Shown here one piece after another: positions 48,865-59,459 of a stretch of DNA of 64,000 bases; position 1 is the stretch's first letter, and every line of letters begins with the position of its first letter. A program made the position numbers and the translations under genes. The notes under the pieces were generated by a model. It searched no databases and had not been told where the DNA came from. It worked only from the letters and a program-made list of their open reading frames with translations. The DNA is taken from NCBI RefSeq assembly GCF_026210795.1, contig NC_089458.1:2310001-2374000 (forward strand), given 5' to 3'. The DNA comes from Rhizophagus irregularis. Its lineage: Eukaryota; Glomeromycota; Glomeromycetes; Glomerales; Glomeraceae.

Positions 48865-50206
48865 AGGGTGACCCGGAAAAAAAAAATGTGAAGTGAGCAC
48901 TTATAATTTTTACATAATATAACCTTATTTCATATTTTAAACTCAATTAGAGCTAAGCTGAAAAAAACGTTCTTTTTTTCTTTATCAAAGACACACAAAC
49001 ATGGCTTAGATTAGAAAGAATTCAATTGATTTCTTTTTTTTTCAATTGGATAAATTATAATCAAAAAAAATTCAATATTTGAATAATTTAATAATAATTT
49101 TTTTTTTTTTTGCGGGTATAATTTTGGGGGGGGTAATACGGGTATACATTAAAATAATAATATTTTATTTTAATCGTACTGTAAATTATTAGCATAATTT
49201 TGAGGTTTTTTCAACAAATTTTTGTATAATAAAATTTTTTTTTTTCCGCTAGATTTCTCATAACAATATACATATATAAGTGTATTTTTTTTGTTTTTCA
49301 TTTTTTTATTTTTCATTTTTGGTTAAAAACTTTTTTCTTTCTGTACATAATGAACTGAACCGTTTTCTTCTAACAACGAAGGTCGTAATAATAAATTTTC
49401 GTAATGGATTGGTGTGCTAATTGGAAGATCAAAACGTAACTTTTAAGTTTTTTTTTTGTTTATTTTTGCTTTTTGCATATCTACAATATTTTTTCCTTGT
49501 TTCGTTGTTTCGTTACGCCCATTGCCGATCCCCGTAGGTAAGGTGACTATGAAATACCTATAAATGCACTCCCTAGGGACCAACCGGATATGGCGTGTTG
49601 TAAATATAGAAATATACATTTCTAGAAAGTAAAGAACTTAACTTATAGGAGATCTCATAGATGTGGGTAGTGCAAGATGCATTTTAATTGGATTTTCAAG
49701 ACTTACGTAGAATACTAGAATATGTTTGAATTAATGAACTGCCTAAAGTGGGATTTCCCTTCGGTTATCATTTTAATGGTTAAATATGAGATATTTAAAC
49801 GAATAACTTTTCTGATTAAAAGAGAGTCCTTATGATCAATCACATTTTTTTTTTAAATAATAAAATAATAATGAAATAATAGTAATAATAATAGTAATTG
49901 AAATTTAAAATTTATGGCGTGAGAATGTTGACATATAATTGTCATTGGCTTAATATAATTGTCATAGGCTTAGTATTCTATAAATGATCAAATCTAAATA
50001 GTTGGGCGTTATTTCATAATCAAAACTAAATTTAATTAAAACTTTTAATAATAATTAGAATAATATATGGATCAATGTATATTATCCTTTTAAAACTTTT
50101 ATATATATATACGATATATTTATACGATGAATAAATTTACTCCCCCAAATCCTACATTAAATTTTTACATAATTTTTTTTAAAAAAAAAAAAATTACCCG
50201 TAAATC
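48865..50206. other. Spacer and glutamine synthetase promoter
   Basis: AT-rich with homopolymer runs, plus a moderately GC-rich patch at about 49515-49600 containing CTCCCTAGGGACC. No gene or tRNA fold was found. The direct repeat ATAATTGTCATNGGCTTA occurs twice at 49934-49970. Confidence 0.4.
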
Positions 50207-52662
50207 ATGTCTCAAGAAGCTCGAATAAATCGTATCATTGATGGTTATAATAGACCAAACCGTGTTGTGGAATTTCCTAAAAAAAATGGAACACCACTTT
50301 ATACTTCTGAATTCTTTGGTGAAAATGTTTTCTCATTAAAAACTATGGCAAAATGTTTGCCAAAACCTGTTTATCAACAATTCATTAAACAGATGCGTGG
50401 TGGTCAAGTTATGGATAAGAATACTACTGATTCGGTTGCTCATGCCGCAAGAATTTGGGCAATGGATAGAGGTGCAACTCATTTTACTCATTGGTTTCAA
50501 CCTCAAACAGGAAGTACAGCAGAAAAACAGGATTCTTTCTTAACAATAAATAATAATTTTGATTCAAATGGTGAAATTTATCAATTGGATACATTCTCAG
50601 GATCTCAACTTCTTCAATCTGAACCAGATGCATCATCTTTCCCATCTGGTGGTATGCGTTCCACTTTTGAAGCACGTGGTTATACAGTTTGGGATACCAC
50701 GAGCCCCATGTTTATTCAACCTGGTCCTCATGGTACATCCATTCTTTATATACCTTCTATATTTATTTCATATAATGGTGAAGCATTAGATGAGAAAACT
50801 GTTTTATTGAGATCTTCTGAAGCTCTATCAAAAGCTGCTGTTGAATTATTGAAATTGATCAACCCTAATCCAACTGGTATGTTTTAGTCCAAAAAATTTA
50901 CAAAAACCGTTGATCAATAAAATTAACGAATAATATACATTTTTTTTTATTATTATTAGATGAGAACCCCCATGTTACACACGTTTATACTACATTAGGT
51001 GTCGAACAGGAATTTTTTCTTATAGATCGTGGACTTTATTCTTTACGTTCAGATTTAAAAATTACTGGTAGAACTCTTGTTGGTAGACTTCCTCCAAAAC
51101 ATCAACAAATGGAAGATCATTATTTTGGAAGAATGCCTACACGAGTTTTATCAGCTATAAGTGAAGCCGAACTTGAATTAATCAAATTGGGAGTCCCTGT
51201 TAAAACGAGACATAATGAAGTTGCACCATCTCAATTTGAAATGGCCCCAATTTTTGAAGATGTATATATATATATATTTTAATTTTTAATTTTATTCACC
51301 TTTCTTTTATTAATCTTCAATTTATTTATATTAATTATATTAAAAAAAATTTTAAAAATCCTTTAGGCAACGATCGCTGTTGATCATAACCTTTTAACTA
51401 TGGATGTGCTTCATAAAGTTGCTCATAATCATAAACTTAAAGTACTTTATCATGAAAAACCGTTTAAAGGTATTAATGGTTCAGGAAAACATTGTAATTG
51501 GTCACTTTCTACGAATCATGGTGAAAACCTTTTGGACCCTACTTCAACACCTGAAACAAATTATCGGTTTCTTTTATTCTTGGTTGCTATTCTTAATGCT
51601 GTTCATATTCATGCCGGTCTTTTAAGAGCTGGTATCGCATCAGCTTCTAATGATCATCGTTTGGGTGCTAATGAAGCACCTCCTGGTATCGTTTCTGCTT
51701 TCTTGGGTGAACATTTAACAGAAATTCTTAATGCAATTGAAGAAACTCGTGCAATTAAAAGTTCAGAACCTCATTTTGAAAGTATTAAAGTTGGTGGTAC
51801 TGTATTAGATATGAAAATTTCAACACTTCCAGAAATTTTACGTGATTTAACTGATAGAAATCGTACTTCACCTTTTGCTTTTACTGGTAACAAATTTGAA
51901 TTTCGTGCTGTTGGATCCAAACAATCAACTTCATTCCCAGTTACATTATTAAATTCTGCTGTCGCTTCTTCAATTCAAGAAGTGACAGAAGCTCTTTTAA
52001 AACAAAAGGGTGATAAACCTACTCTTACTGATGAGGATAAAATATTTGTAATAAGGAAATATATTATCAAAACTAAAAATATTCGTTTTGAAGGTGATAA
52101 TTATTCAGAAGCTTGGGTTAAAGAAGCTGAAACTCGTGGTTTACCTAATATTAAGAAATCTCCTGAAGCTTTTACAAAATTATTAGATCCTGTTAATTCT
52201 GATATGCTTATAAAGAATGGAATATTTACTAAATCAGAACTTCATTCTCGTCATCATATTTTACTTGAAAAATATACAAAAGATATACTTATTGAAGCAA
52301 GAACTCTTGAAGCTATAGTTAAAACTCAAATACTTCCAATTGCTTATGAATTTCGTAAATCATTAGCTGAAGGAATTAAATCAATAGAAAGTGTTTGTAG
52401 TAAAGAACATTCAGTTCCTGAAAGAAATATAATTGAAATTACAACACCAATTGTAATTGATTTACAAAAATATATTGATTCAATTACAACTATGATTAAA
52501 GAAGTTGGTAAAATTGATGACCCATATAAACAAGCTGAATATACCGAAAAGAATTTATTACCCATTATGGAAGAAATTAGAATAAAAGTTGATAATTTGG
52601 AAGAATTGATTTCTGATAAACTTTGGCCATTACCAAAATATAATGAATTATTATTTTATTAA
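50207..52662 (+). CDS. Glutamine synthetase, type III (GSIII/GlnN)
   Basis: Makes glutamine from glutamate, ammonium and ATP. Three exons, 50207-50876, 50960-51261 and 51367-52662, give 755 residues, close to the long type III form and about twice fungal type II. Seen are [20 protein letters not shown] near the start, the GSIII core [13 protein letters not shown], then [19 protein letters not shown], the substrate loop [20 protein letters not shown] and [20 protein letters not shown]. The C-terminal helical domain ends near [19 protein letters not shown] fungi assimilate and transfer nitrogen, so it may supplement type II enzyme. Type III is mostly bacterial, with scattered eukaryote cases. 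Confidence 0.93.
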
Positions 52663-52734
52663 TTTTAATAACTGATAATAATATAGTTTATGGTTAATTC
52701 TTTATATATAATTTATGAATTTTTTTTTATTCAT

Positions 52735-52839
52735 ATATTTATCGATTTTTAATATGTTTTTTTTTATTATTAAATTTTTTTAAAAAAATATATTTATCGA
52801 TTTTTAATATGTTTTTCTATTCTTAAAAAAATATATATA
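52735..52839. repeat. Short tandem repeat of about 52 bp, interrupted by Tc1
   Basis: Units with ATTTATCGATTTTTAATATG occur at about 52738 and 52791, and again at 54157 just after the Tc1 element. The transposon therefore sits within a small tandem array. Confidence 0.7.
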
Positions 52840-54154
52840 CAGATGGTGATCAAAAGTATGCGGACATTTTTTAAAATAAAAATTTCATATAAAATAATAT
52901 AATAAAAATAAAATTTATTAAGTAAATATATTAATCTGATTGTCCTTTATTAATTTTATGTAAAAAAAAATTATATATTAATAATTAATACTATATCCAT
53001 TTGCAGCAATAACTGCCTCAATTCTCTGTGGCGTGCTATCAATTAATTTTTTATAATATTCTGGAGGAATATCATCCCACGCATCTTTAACATATTTCTC
53101 AAGTACTTTGATATTAGATGGTGGTGGGTCACGTCGATGCACCATTGCTTTCATTTCTGCCCACATGTTCTCTATGGGGTTCAAATCGGGGCTTTGTCTT
53201 GGCTATTGAAGCCACAATTTTGGCATCTTCACGGGTGGCCATAGCGACTTTTGAACGATGTGGTGGAGCATTGTCTTCTTGAAAAATTCCATTACCCTGT
53301 GGAAAATGCTCGTCCAAAGTAGGTACAACATAGTTTTGAATAATTTTAGCATGAGTTTGACCTGTAACTGAGCCTTTTAACGGAACAATTGGTCCAAGCC
53401 CACGCCAGGAGAAACAACCCCAAAACATTCTGCTAGGACTGTGTTTAACGGTAACTGCAATACAATCAGGATTCAATTCTTCTCCTGGTTCACGCCAAAC
53501 CCTTCCCTGACGACCTTTCTGAAATTGTGTAAAAGTGCTTTCATCTGAAAAAAGCACTCTTCTCCATTTTCTTGTCGTCAATCTCTGCGTGCAAGAGCCC
53601 ATTCAAGACTGACTGACGACGTGCTTCTGTCATTGCAGGTTTATGACGGGGAATACAGGACTAGCAATCTAGTTCAACCTTTTTGAGGTTTAGGCGTAGA
53701 TACAGAAATAGGTTGCTTTTTACGAGCTGTCCAAACAGTTGCAAGCTTTTTTGAACAAAGTCGACGATTTTCACCATTTTCTTTAACAAAAGCTTTGAGT
53801 TCTTGTCGTGCTGGTGAGTCAAGAGTGGAGGGCGACCTGATTTTTTTTTTGGTGTGAAAGAGCCAGTTTCACGAAAATGTTTAAGTACATCATAAACAGC
53901 AGTTTTACTACACCCCAAGTGTTCTGCAATTAAACGGCCCGATTGTCCACAATTATAACCATAAATAATCGCATATCGGGTTTTTGGGGTGAGTGGCTTC
54001 ATATTTGGTGAATGTTTACTAAAAAAAAAACATTGGGGAGGTTTTTATTATGATATAAGGCGTTAAATGACGTATTGTTTATATTACGTCATCACGTGAT
54101 GATCGGCATAATTTTGGCAAATTAAAATGTCCGTATACTTTTGATCACCATCTG
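52840..54154 (-). mobile_element. Tc1/mariner transposon, decayed
   Basis: 1315-bp element flanked by TA, with inverted ends starting CAGATGGTGATCAAAAGTAT on the left and the same 20 bases from the right except TATAC for TATGC just beyond. The transposase lies on the minus strand from 54002 to about 52978. An N-terminal helix-turn-helix (AEHLGCSKTAVYDVLKHFRE) and a GRP-containing linker (KKKSGRPPL) come first. The DDE catalytic region has FSDEST, FQEDNAPPH and, in another frame, NPIENMWAEM. Several stops and at least two frameshifts (near 53650 and 53180) make it inactive. The spacing fits DD34E Tc1 elements. Confidence 0.93.
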
Positions 54155-55626
54155 TATTTATCGATTTTTAATATGTTTTTCTATTCTTAAAAATATATAT
54201 ATATATCGATTTTTTAATATAGAAATTTTTAGTTTATATATATATATTGATATTATTATTTATAATTTATGTCTCACAACACGGATTACATTTGTTATAT
54301 ATTTGACTCTAATAAAGGTTTTTTTTTAGAACGTTATCTTGATTCTATGTTATTTACATATATATATACCTGCTTAAATACAGATTTATCCCGAAAAAAG
54401 TAATTAGCTTAAGTTACTGCTTTGGCTAGTAGCAAAAAGTTGGTTTAAATCAGCTAACTGCTTTTGCCTGGTCGATAAATTAAAGAATTTAACTTGTATT
54501 TATTTATTACATTCCGAAACTTTTATTTTTTTTTTATCTAACGCTAATAAATTGAGTATTAAAAATTTTTTTTGAAAAAGAACCTGCCTAGCATTGATGA
54601 AGTTCACATTGATATCATTATTGATATAAAGATTGATGGCCCAAGTTTCCTTAGTTTAAAAGATACTGTTCAAAATATGGAATTGTAATAAAGCTGTAAT
54701 AAAATTATTCAACATAAGTAAACATGTTTTTTTGAGTTATTATTTTATTTTCATCTATTGTTTAAAGCATATAAAATTTGATTCTGATTAAAATCAAAAT
54801 TGATGATGTTTTCTTCCAATTTTTTTGGAAGCCTTTTGATTTTTTTATCCATAAATATTATAGGGATTTGGAGAAGCCATCTTTAATGAAAACATAAAAA
54901 TATTGCTAAATTAGGAATTTGTAAAATCAATTTGTTTATTATGAAAATGTCTTACCATTGATGATATTTAAAGTACTTGGAATGTCTGATTTATTAAGAC
55001 TAGCCATTCTTCCTTTAAAGATAATTAAGAATATTTTAAAAATACATGTTGATAATGCAATCTTGAAAAAGAAATTAATAAAATCAGATTTTTGATAATA
55101 TTCCTTTTAAAAGGATTTTACAATTAATAAACAAATTGTATAATGAACTAAATAAAGGAATATTGATATTAGAGAAATTGCAAAAGTAATATAAAAAGTT
55201 TTAAATTAATTTATATTATACAAATCAATTTGTAAATATTTACAGCAGTTTAACACATTCATTTATACCTTTAGTCAAATAGAATGATGGGTAATTTGGT
55301 AGCTTTTTGTAGTTTAATTAGTAGCTCTTGTATTTGTATATTTGTAACTTTTTTTCTTTATTAATAAATGCATAGTGATTAATAAAAAAAAAAATTCTTG
55401 TACTATTTGTTTATTCAAATAAATCTCATATTCTATCAGTAAATTGTAAGTTATTTTACTTATTAAAAGTATATCAGAAATCAGCTAATTTACTCAATTA
55501 ATAGCTTTGACTTTCTATTTTATCTAATCAAATTCTAATTGGTTAAATAAATATATATATTAGGATTAATTTTATATTTACCTCTAATGAATTTTATTGA
55601 AGTATAATTTACATTATACTTTATAT
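54155..55626. other. AT-rich spacer with weak coding-like scraps
   Basis: Near 54577-54690 the plus strand reads NLPSIDEVHIDIIIDIKIDG and ends shortly after. No start or further exons were found. The rest is AT-rich. Confidence 0.35.
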
Positions 55627-55915
55627 AGGATCCTGGACATTACATATACAACCTAGTGGCAACTTTTTCGCAAATTGACCTAAATTTCACAAAAAAAAAA
55701 AATCAGTTTTTTGCAATTATCTCAGTATCCATTGGTTCAATTTGTACAAACTTTTTTTTGGTTTGTATCAAGCTCTACAAAATAAAAAAAATCTGCATGA
55801 ATCGGATCACTGGATACCAAGATAATCGCAAAAAATGGAAAATAAAAAAAGAGCAACTTGGGTTTTTTTTGGTAAAAAGTTAGTTGTGAGTTCTATAAGA
55901 GATGTCTGAGGTTCT
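55627..55915. mobile_element. MITE, family C copy 2 (hAT-like, opposite orientation)
   Basis: 289-bp copy of the element at 23076, inverted. Ends are AGGATCCTGGACATTACA and the complement of AGAACCTCAGACATCTC. The 8-bp duplication CTTTATAT lies at 55619-55626 and 55916-55923. It shares the GGATCACTGGATACCAAGAT arm. The open frame at 55656-55883 is just this repeat. Confidence 0.85.
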
Positions 55916-55923
55916 CTTTATAT

Positions 55924-56383
55924 ATAAATTTAATAAATTTTATGGTAAAATTCATCTGCTAATAAAATATTTATTAAACAAAAAAGAAAATTTTACATGT
56001 TTTTATTTATTTATATTATATTTTATTATATTTTTAATTATATAATAATATTATATTAAAAATTATAAAAAATCTGGTTTTTTTTATTTTTTTCAAGAAT
56101 GAAAAGTTTAAATTTTAATAAAATATATAATAAAATAAAATTATTTCCAATGAATTTTACCTTCAGTGAATATTAAAATAATCCTATATATTTATTATAA
56201 TTATAATTTAATTGCTTTAAACTGTTTAAATAAAAATTTACAAATATTAATAAATTACTTAAAATTTGACAATAATACTAATTTTACAGATTTCATGAAA
56301 ACTTTAGTATAAAACTAGTATAAAACTATTATTACAGAATTTAGCAAATAAATTTACTTTATTCTCATCCTTATTTTTAGTTA
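55924..56383. other. AT-rich spacer
   Basis: Nothing recognisable beyond A/T-rich low complexity. Confidence 0.4.
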
Positions 56384-57160
56384 CAGTGGTATGCAAAAAA
56401 AATGATAATTTTTACTGCAACAGATCATTATGATTTAACTTTTCCAATTTTAGTCGTATATATATAAATAAATATGCAAATGAAAATCTTTATAATTAAG
56501 ATATTATTTTCAAATGAAACTTTTTCTATACTTTAATAAAAATTTTAGTTTATTTAACTTTAAAGTAATTTTATCCAAGCAAAAAACTTAATATTAAATA
56601 TAATTCCATTTCTGAAAACAGGAAATACATAGTGCTGCTTAAATATACTTATTAATAAAGTTTCTATATAAAACTATCATTAAAACTTAAAAAAATTGGA
56701 AATTAAATGTAAAAAATGCTTAGCAAGATAGCATTTTAGTTATTTTATTAGTAATTTAGCTATTTTATTAAGTAATTTTTTGAAAATAATATTTTAAAGA
56801 TTATAGATTGGTCTTTAATAATTCAAACCTAAAACTTATTAAAAATCATTAGGTAATCATTAAGAGGAATGTGGAGTTGTATGAACTAAAAAACCTTAGT
56901 GAATTTAAAAGTTTTTTAATGAAGAGTTAAAAAAAAAAAAATACCAAATAGCCTTATAATTGATTTTGTAAATTTAATATCATAACAGTGCAGGGAGCGA
57001 GGTTATTGAGAAAAAGGATAAATAAATATTATAAAAATTTTTTTAAATAAAATCTACTACTTCTTAGCTTTAAAATAATATATTGCATGTTTTAATTGGT
57101 GTAATAATAGTTGTATGACTATTCAATTTTAAAAATTGTCATTTTTATTATACACCACTG
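56384..57160. mobile_element. Non-autonomous Tc1/mariner-like element
   Basis: 777 bp flanked by TA. The left end is CAGTGGTATGCAAAAAAAAT and the reversed right end is CAGTGGTGTATAATAAAAAT, both followed by GA(T/C)AATTTTTA. No transposase frame was seen. Confidence 0.7.
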
Positions 57161-57616
57161 TATTTAAAAGTATAATTAATAGTAAGTGATATTTTTAAAT
57201 GTTATAATAAGATAAATCACTTACCAACTTTTTTTACTTCATTAAAAAAATACATGGCAATATCTAGTACATTCAACTCAACTAATTTTACATCTTCTTT
57301 AAAACTTGAACTTTTTATAAATTGCGTTTTAAGAATATTCACCTTACTAAAGTTTGAGTTTGGTATTAATAATTCAATAATAAAAGCTATATAATTAAGA
57401 TGTAAATAATAAATAAATTTTTTATATATAATATAAAATTGAATTATAAAATTATTTTTTATATTTAATAATTCAATTTAAATATTTTTTTAATTTATAA
57501 TTTTTATTAAGTACTATATGACTATAAAATAAAAAAAAATTTATTAAAATTGTATTATTAAATGTTAAAATAATTGTAAAAAATTTTTATTAATAAATTA
57601 TTATATATTGTATATA

Positions 57617-57917
57617 GAAAATTTCTTAATTTACACAGGGTATTTATATATGTATCATGTGACTTTATTAAAAAATTATGTAAAAAAAATTTTTTAATAA
57701 ATATAATTTTAAAAGGTATATGTATTTTTGTTTATTCTGCAAGTTTACTTAAAGTGTCAAAGTTGATTTTGAATGCCAATTTTGATTATTTAACAAATTC
57801 TTTTTTTTCCCCTGTTTTTATTAAATTTAATTCTGTCCAACATTAAATGATCAGCATAGGAAATTTACTTTTTTGGAACCCCGTATTTGAACACCCCGTG
57901 TACAAATAGAAATCACC
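57617..57917. mobile_element. MITE, family A copy 2 (Mutator-like)
   Basis: 301-bp relative of the element at 10548. Left end GAAAATTTCTTAATTTACAC, right end reversed with TTTCTATTTGTACACGGGG. The 9-bp duplication TTGTATATA is at 57608-57616 and 57918-57926. The interior GCAAGTTTACTTAAAG matches copy 1. Confidence 0.87.
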
Positions 57918-57932
57918 TTGTATATAATATAG

Positions 57933-58094
57933 TTTTTTTTTTCTGCAATGCATTTGATAGTTTATTAAACAGTACAATGACTTCAGATATTACATAAAGT
58001 AAATAAAAAACCTAATCCAACTATCTAATATAATTAACTACCAAACTACTTATCATGCTACATTGAAGCATCCCACGCTACATCACTGTACTTC
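57933..58094 (-). mobile_element. SINE-like retroposon, 162 bp
   Basis: Flanked by the 15-bp direct repeat TTGTATATAATATAG (57918-57932 and 58095-58109), with ten T at its left end, meaning a 3' oligo-A tail on the minus strand. The minus strand starts GAAGTACAGTGATGTAGCGT. A tRNA-type B box is not clear, so it could also be a short 5'-truncated retrocopy. Confidence 0.6.
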
Positions 58095-58585
58095 TTGTAT
58101 ATAATATAGTATAAAATTATACAATTATTTTTATATTTAATAATCCAATTTAAATAGTCTTTTTTTTTAATTTATAGTTTTCTTTAAACTTTATAAAATA
58201 AAAAAAAAATTCATTAAAATTGAATTATTAAATATTAAAATAATCACAAAAAACTTTTATTAATAAATTATTATATACTGTATATAATATAGTATAAAAT
58301 TATTTATATTAAATAATCCAATTTAAATAGTTTTTTTTTTTAATTTATAGTTTTCTTTAAACTTTATAAAATAAAAAAAAATTCATTAAAATTGAAATTA
58401 TATACTATATATAATATAATATAAATTATATAATTATTTTATATTTATTAATTTAATTTAAATAGTTTTTTTTTTAAATTTATAGTTTTCTTTAAATTTT
58501 ATAAATAAAAAAAATTCATTAAAATTAAATTATTAAATATTACTAAGATAATTACAAAAAACTTTTATTAATAAATTAATAATAT

Positions 58586-59459
58586 ACAGTATATTATATA
58601 ATTGGGATAAATACTAGAAAAGAAAACCAAATTAAAATCAGAATATTTGTTATTTTAAAAAATTTTTTTGTTGATTTAGTTTTTTTTTTTAACATTTACT
58701 TCAATTATTTAATGAAAAAGAATAAATAATATTATTTTTACTTATAAAAGGTAAATGATTAGTTGAAGATAAGTTAAATCATTTATTATAATAAGTAAAA
58801 TAATGTAATTATTTTCTATTAAATAAATTTTATATTCAAGAAACTTCTATAATTATATATAAATAGGTTATTAATAGTCCAAATAGTCTAATAAAATATA
58901 ATTTATTATTTACTTTCTTTTTTTCATTATTCTGTTTTTTTTTTATTATTATTTTTTCTATTAAAAGTTAAAAAACAACTTAATAAAAATAAATTTACAT
59001 TAAATAAGACAAATATATTAAATATTTAAATATTATTTAGATTTCATTTTATTTTTAGAGAAATTATATATTATTTATTTAAAAAAAACGTTTAAAAGTA
59101 AAAATATTTATAAATCTATAAAAAACTAAATATTTCATTTTGAAGATTTTTATTTGTAAAAGTATAATAATAAATTATATGATATTAATTAACTTTGTCT
59201 TTTTAAATTATATAATTCAATTTAGATGTAGTAAACTTTTGTATCATAATAATTAGTTAATATAATTATAATATACTAAATTTTTTAATAGTTATTATTT
59301 TAATATTTTACATTATATTTGCTAATACTTAAAACTTTCTATATTTTACAAATTATATAATATAATGAAATGTAAAAAAATAGAATGCAAAAAATACAAA
59401 TCTTTTGATAATAAATACATTTAAATTACATTTAAAATATTTAATATATTTAGTAACTA
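58586..59459. other. AT-rich spacer
   Basis: No gene or clear repeat was seen. Confidence 0.4.

Larger units (their letters stand above)
57420..58585. repeat. Tandem array of a roughly 190-bp unit, with insertions
   Basis: Units lie at about 57420-57610, 58095-58275, 58276-58395 (short) and 58396-58585. Each has TATTTAATAATCCAATTTAA on one side and AATTGAATTATTAAATATTA on the other, so each unit is an imperfect palindrome. Two insertions split the first unit from the rest. Confidence 0.75.

Noticed and set aside
49515-49600. tRNA or other structured RNA in a GC-richer patch
   Set aside because: No cloverleaf or A and B boxes could be formed.
55656-55883. Open frame of 75 residues
   Set aside because: Lies wholly within MITE family C copy 2 and has no homolog-like sequence.
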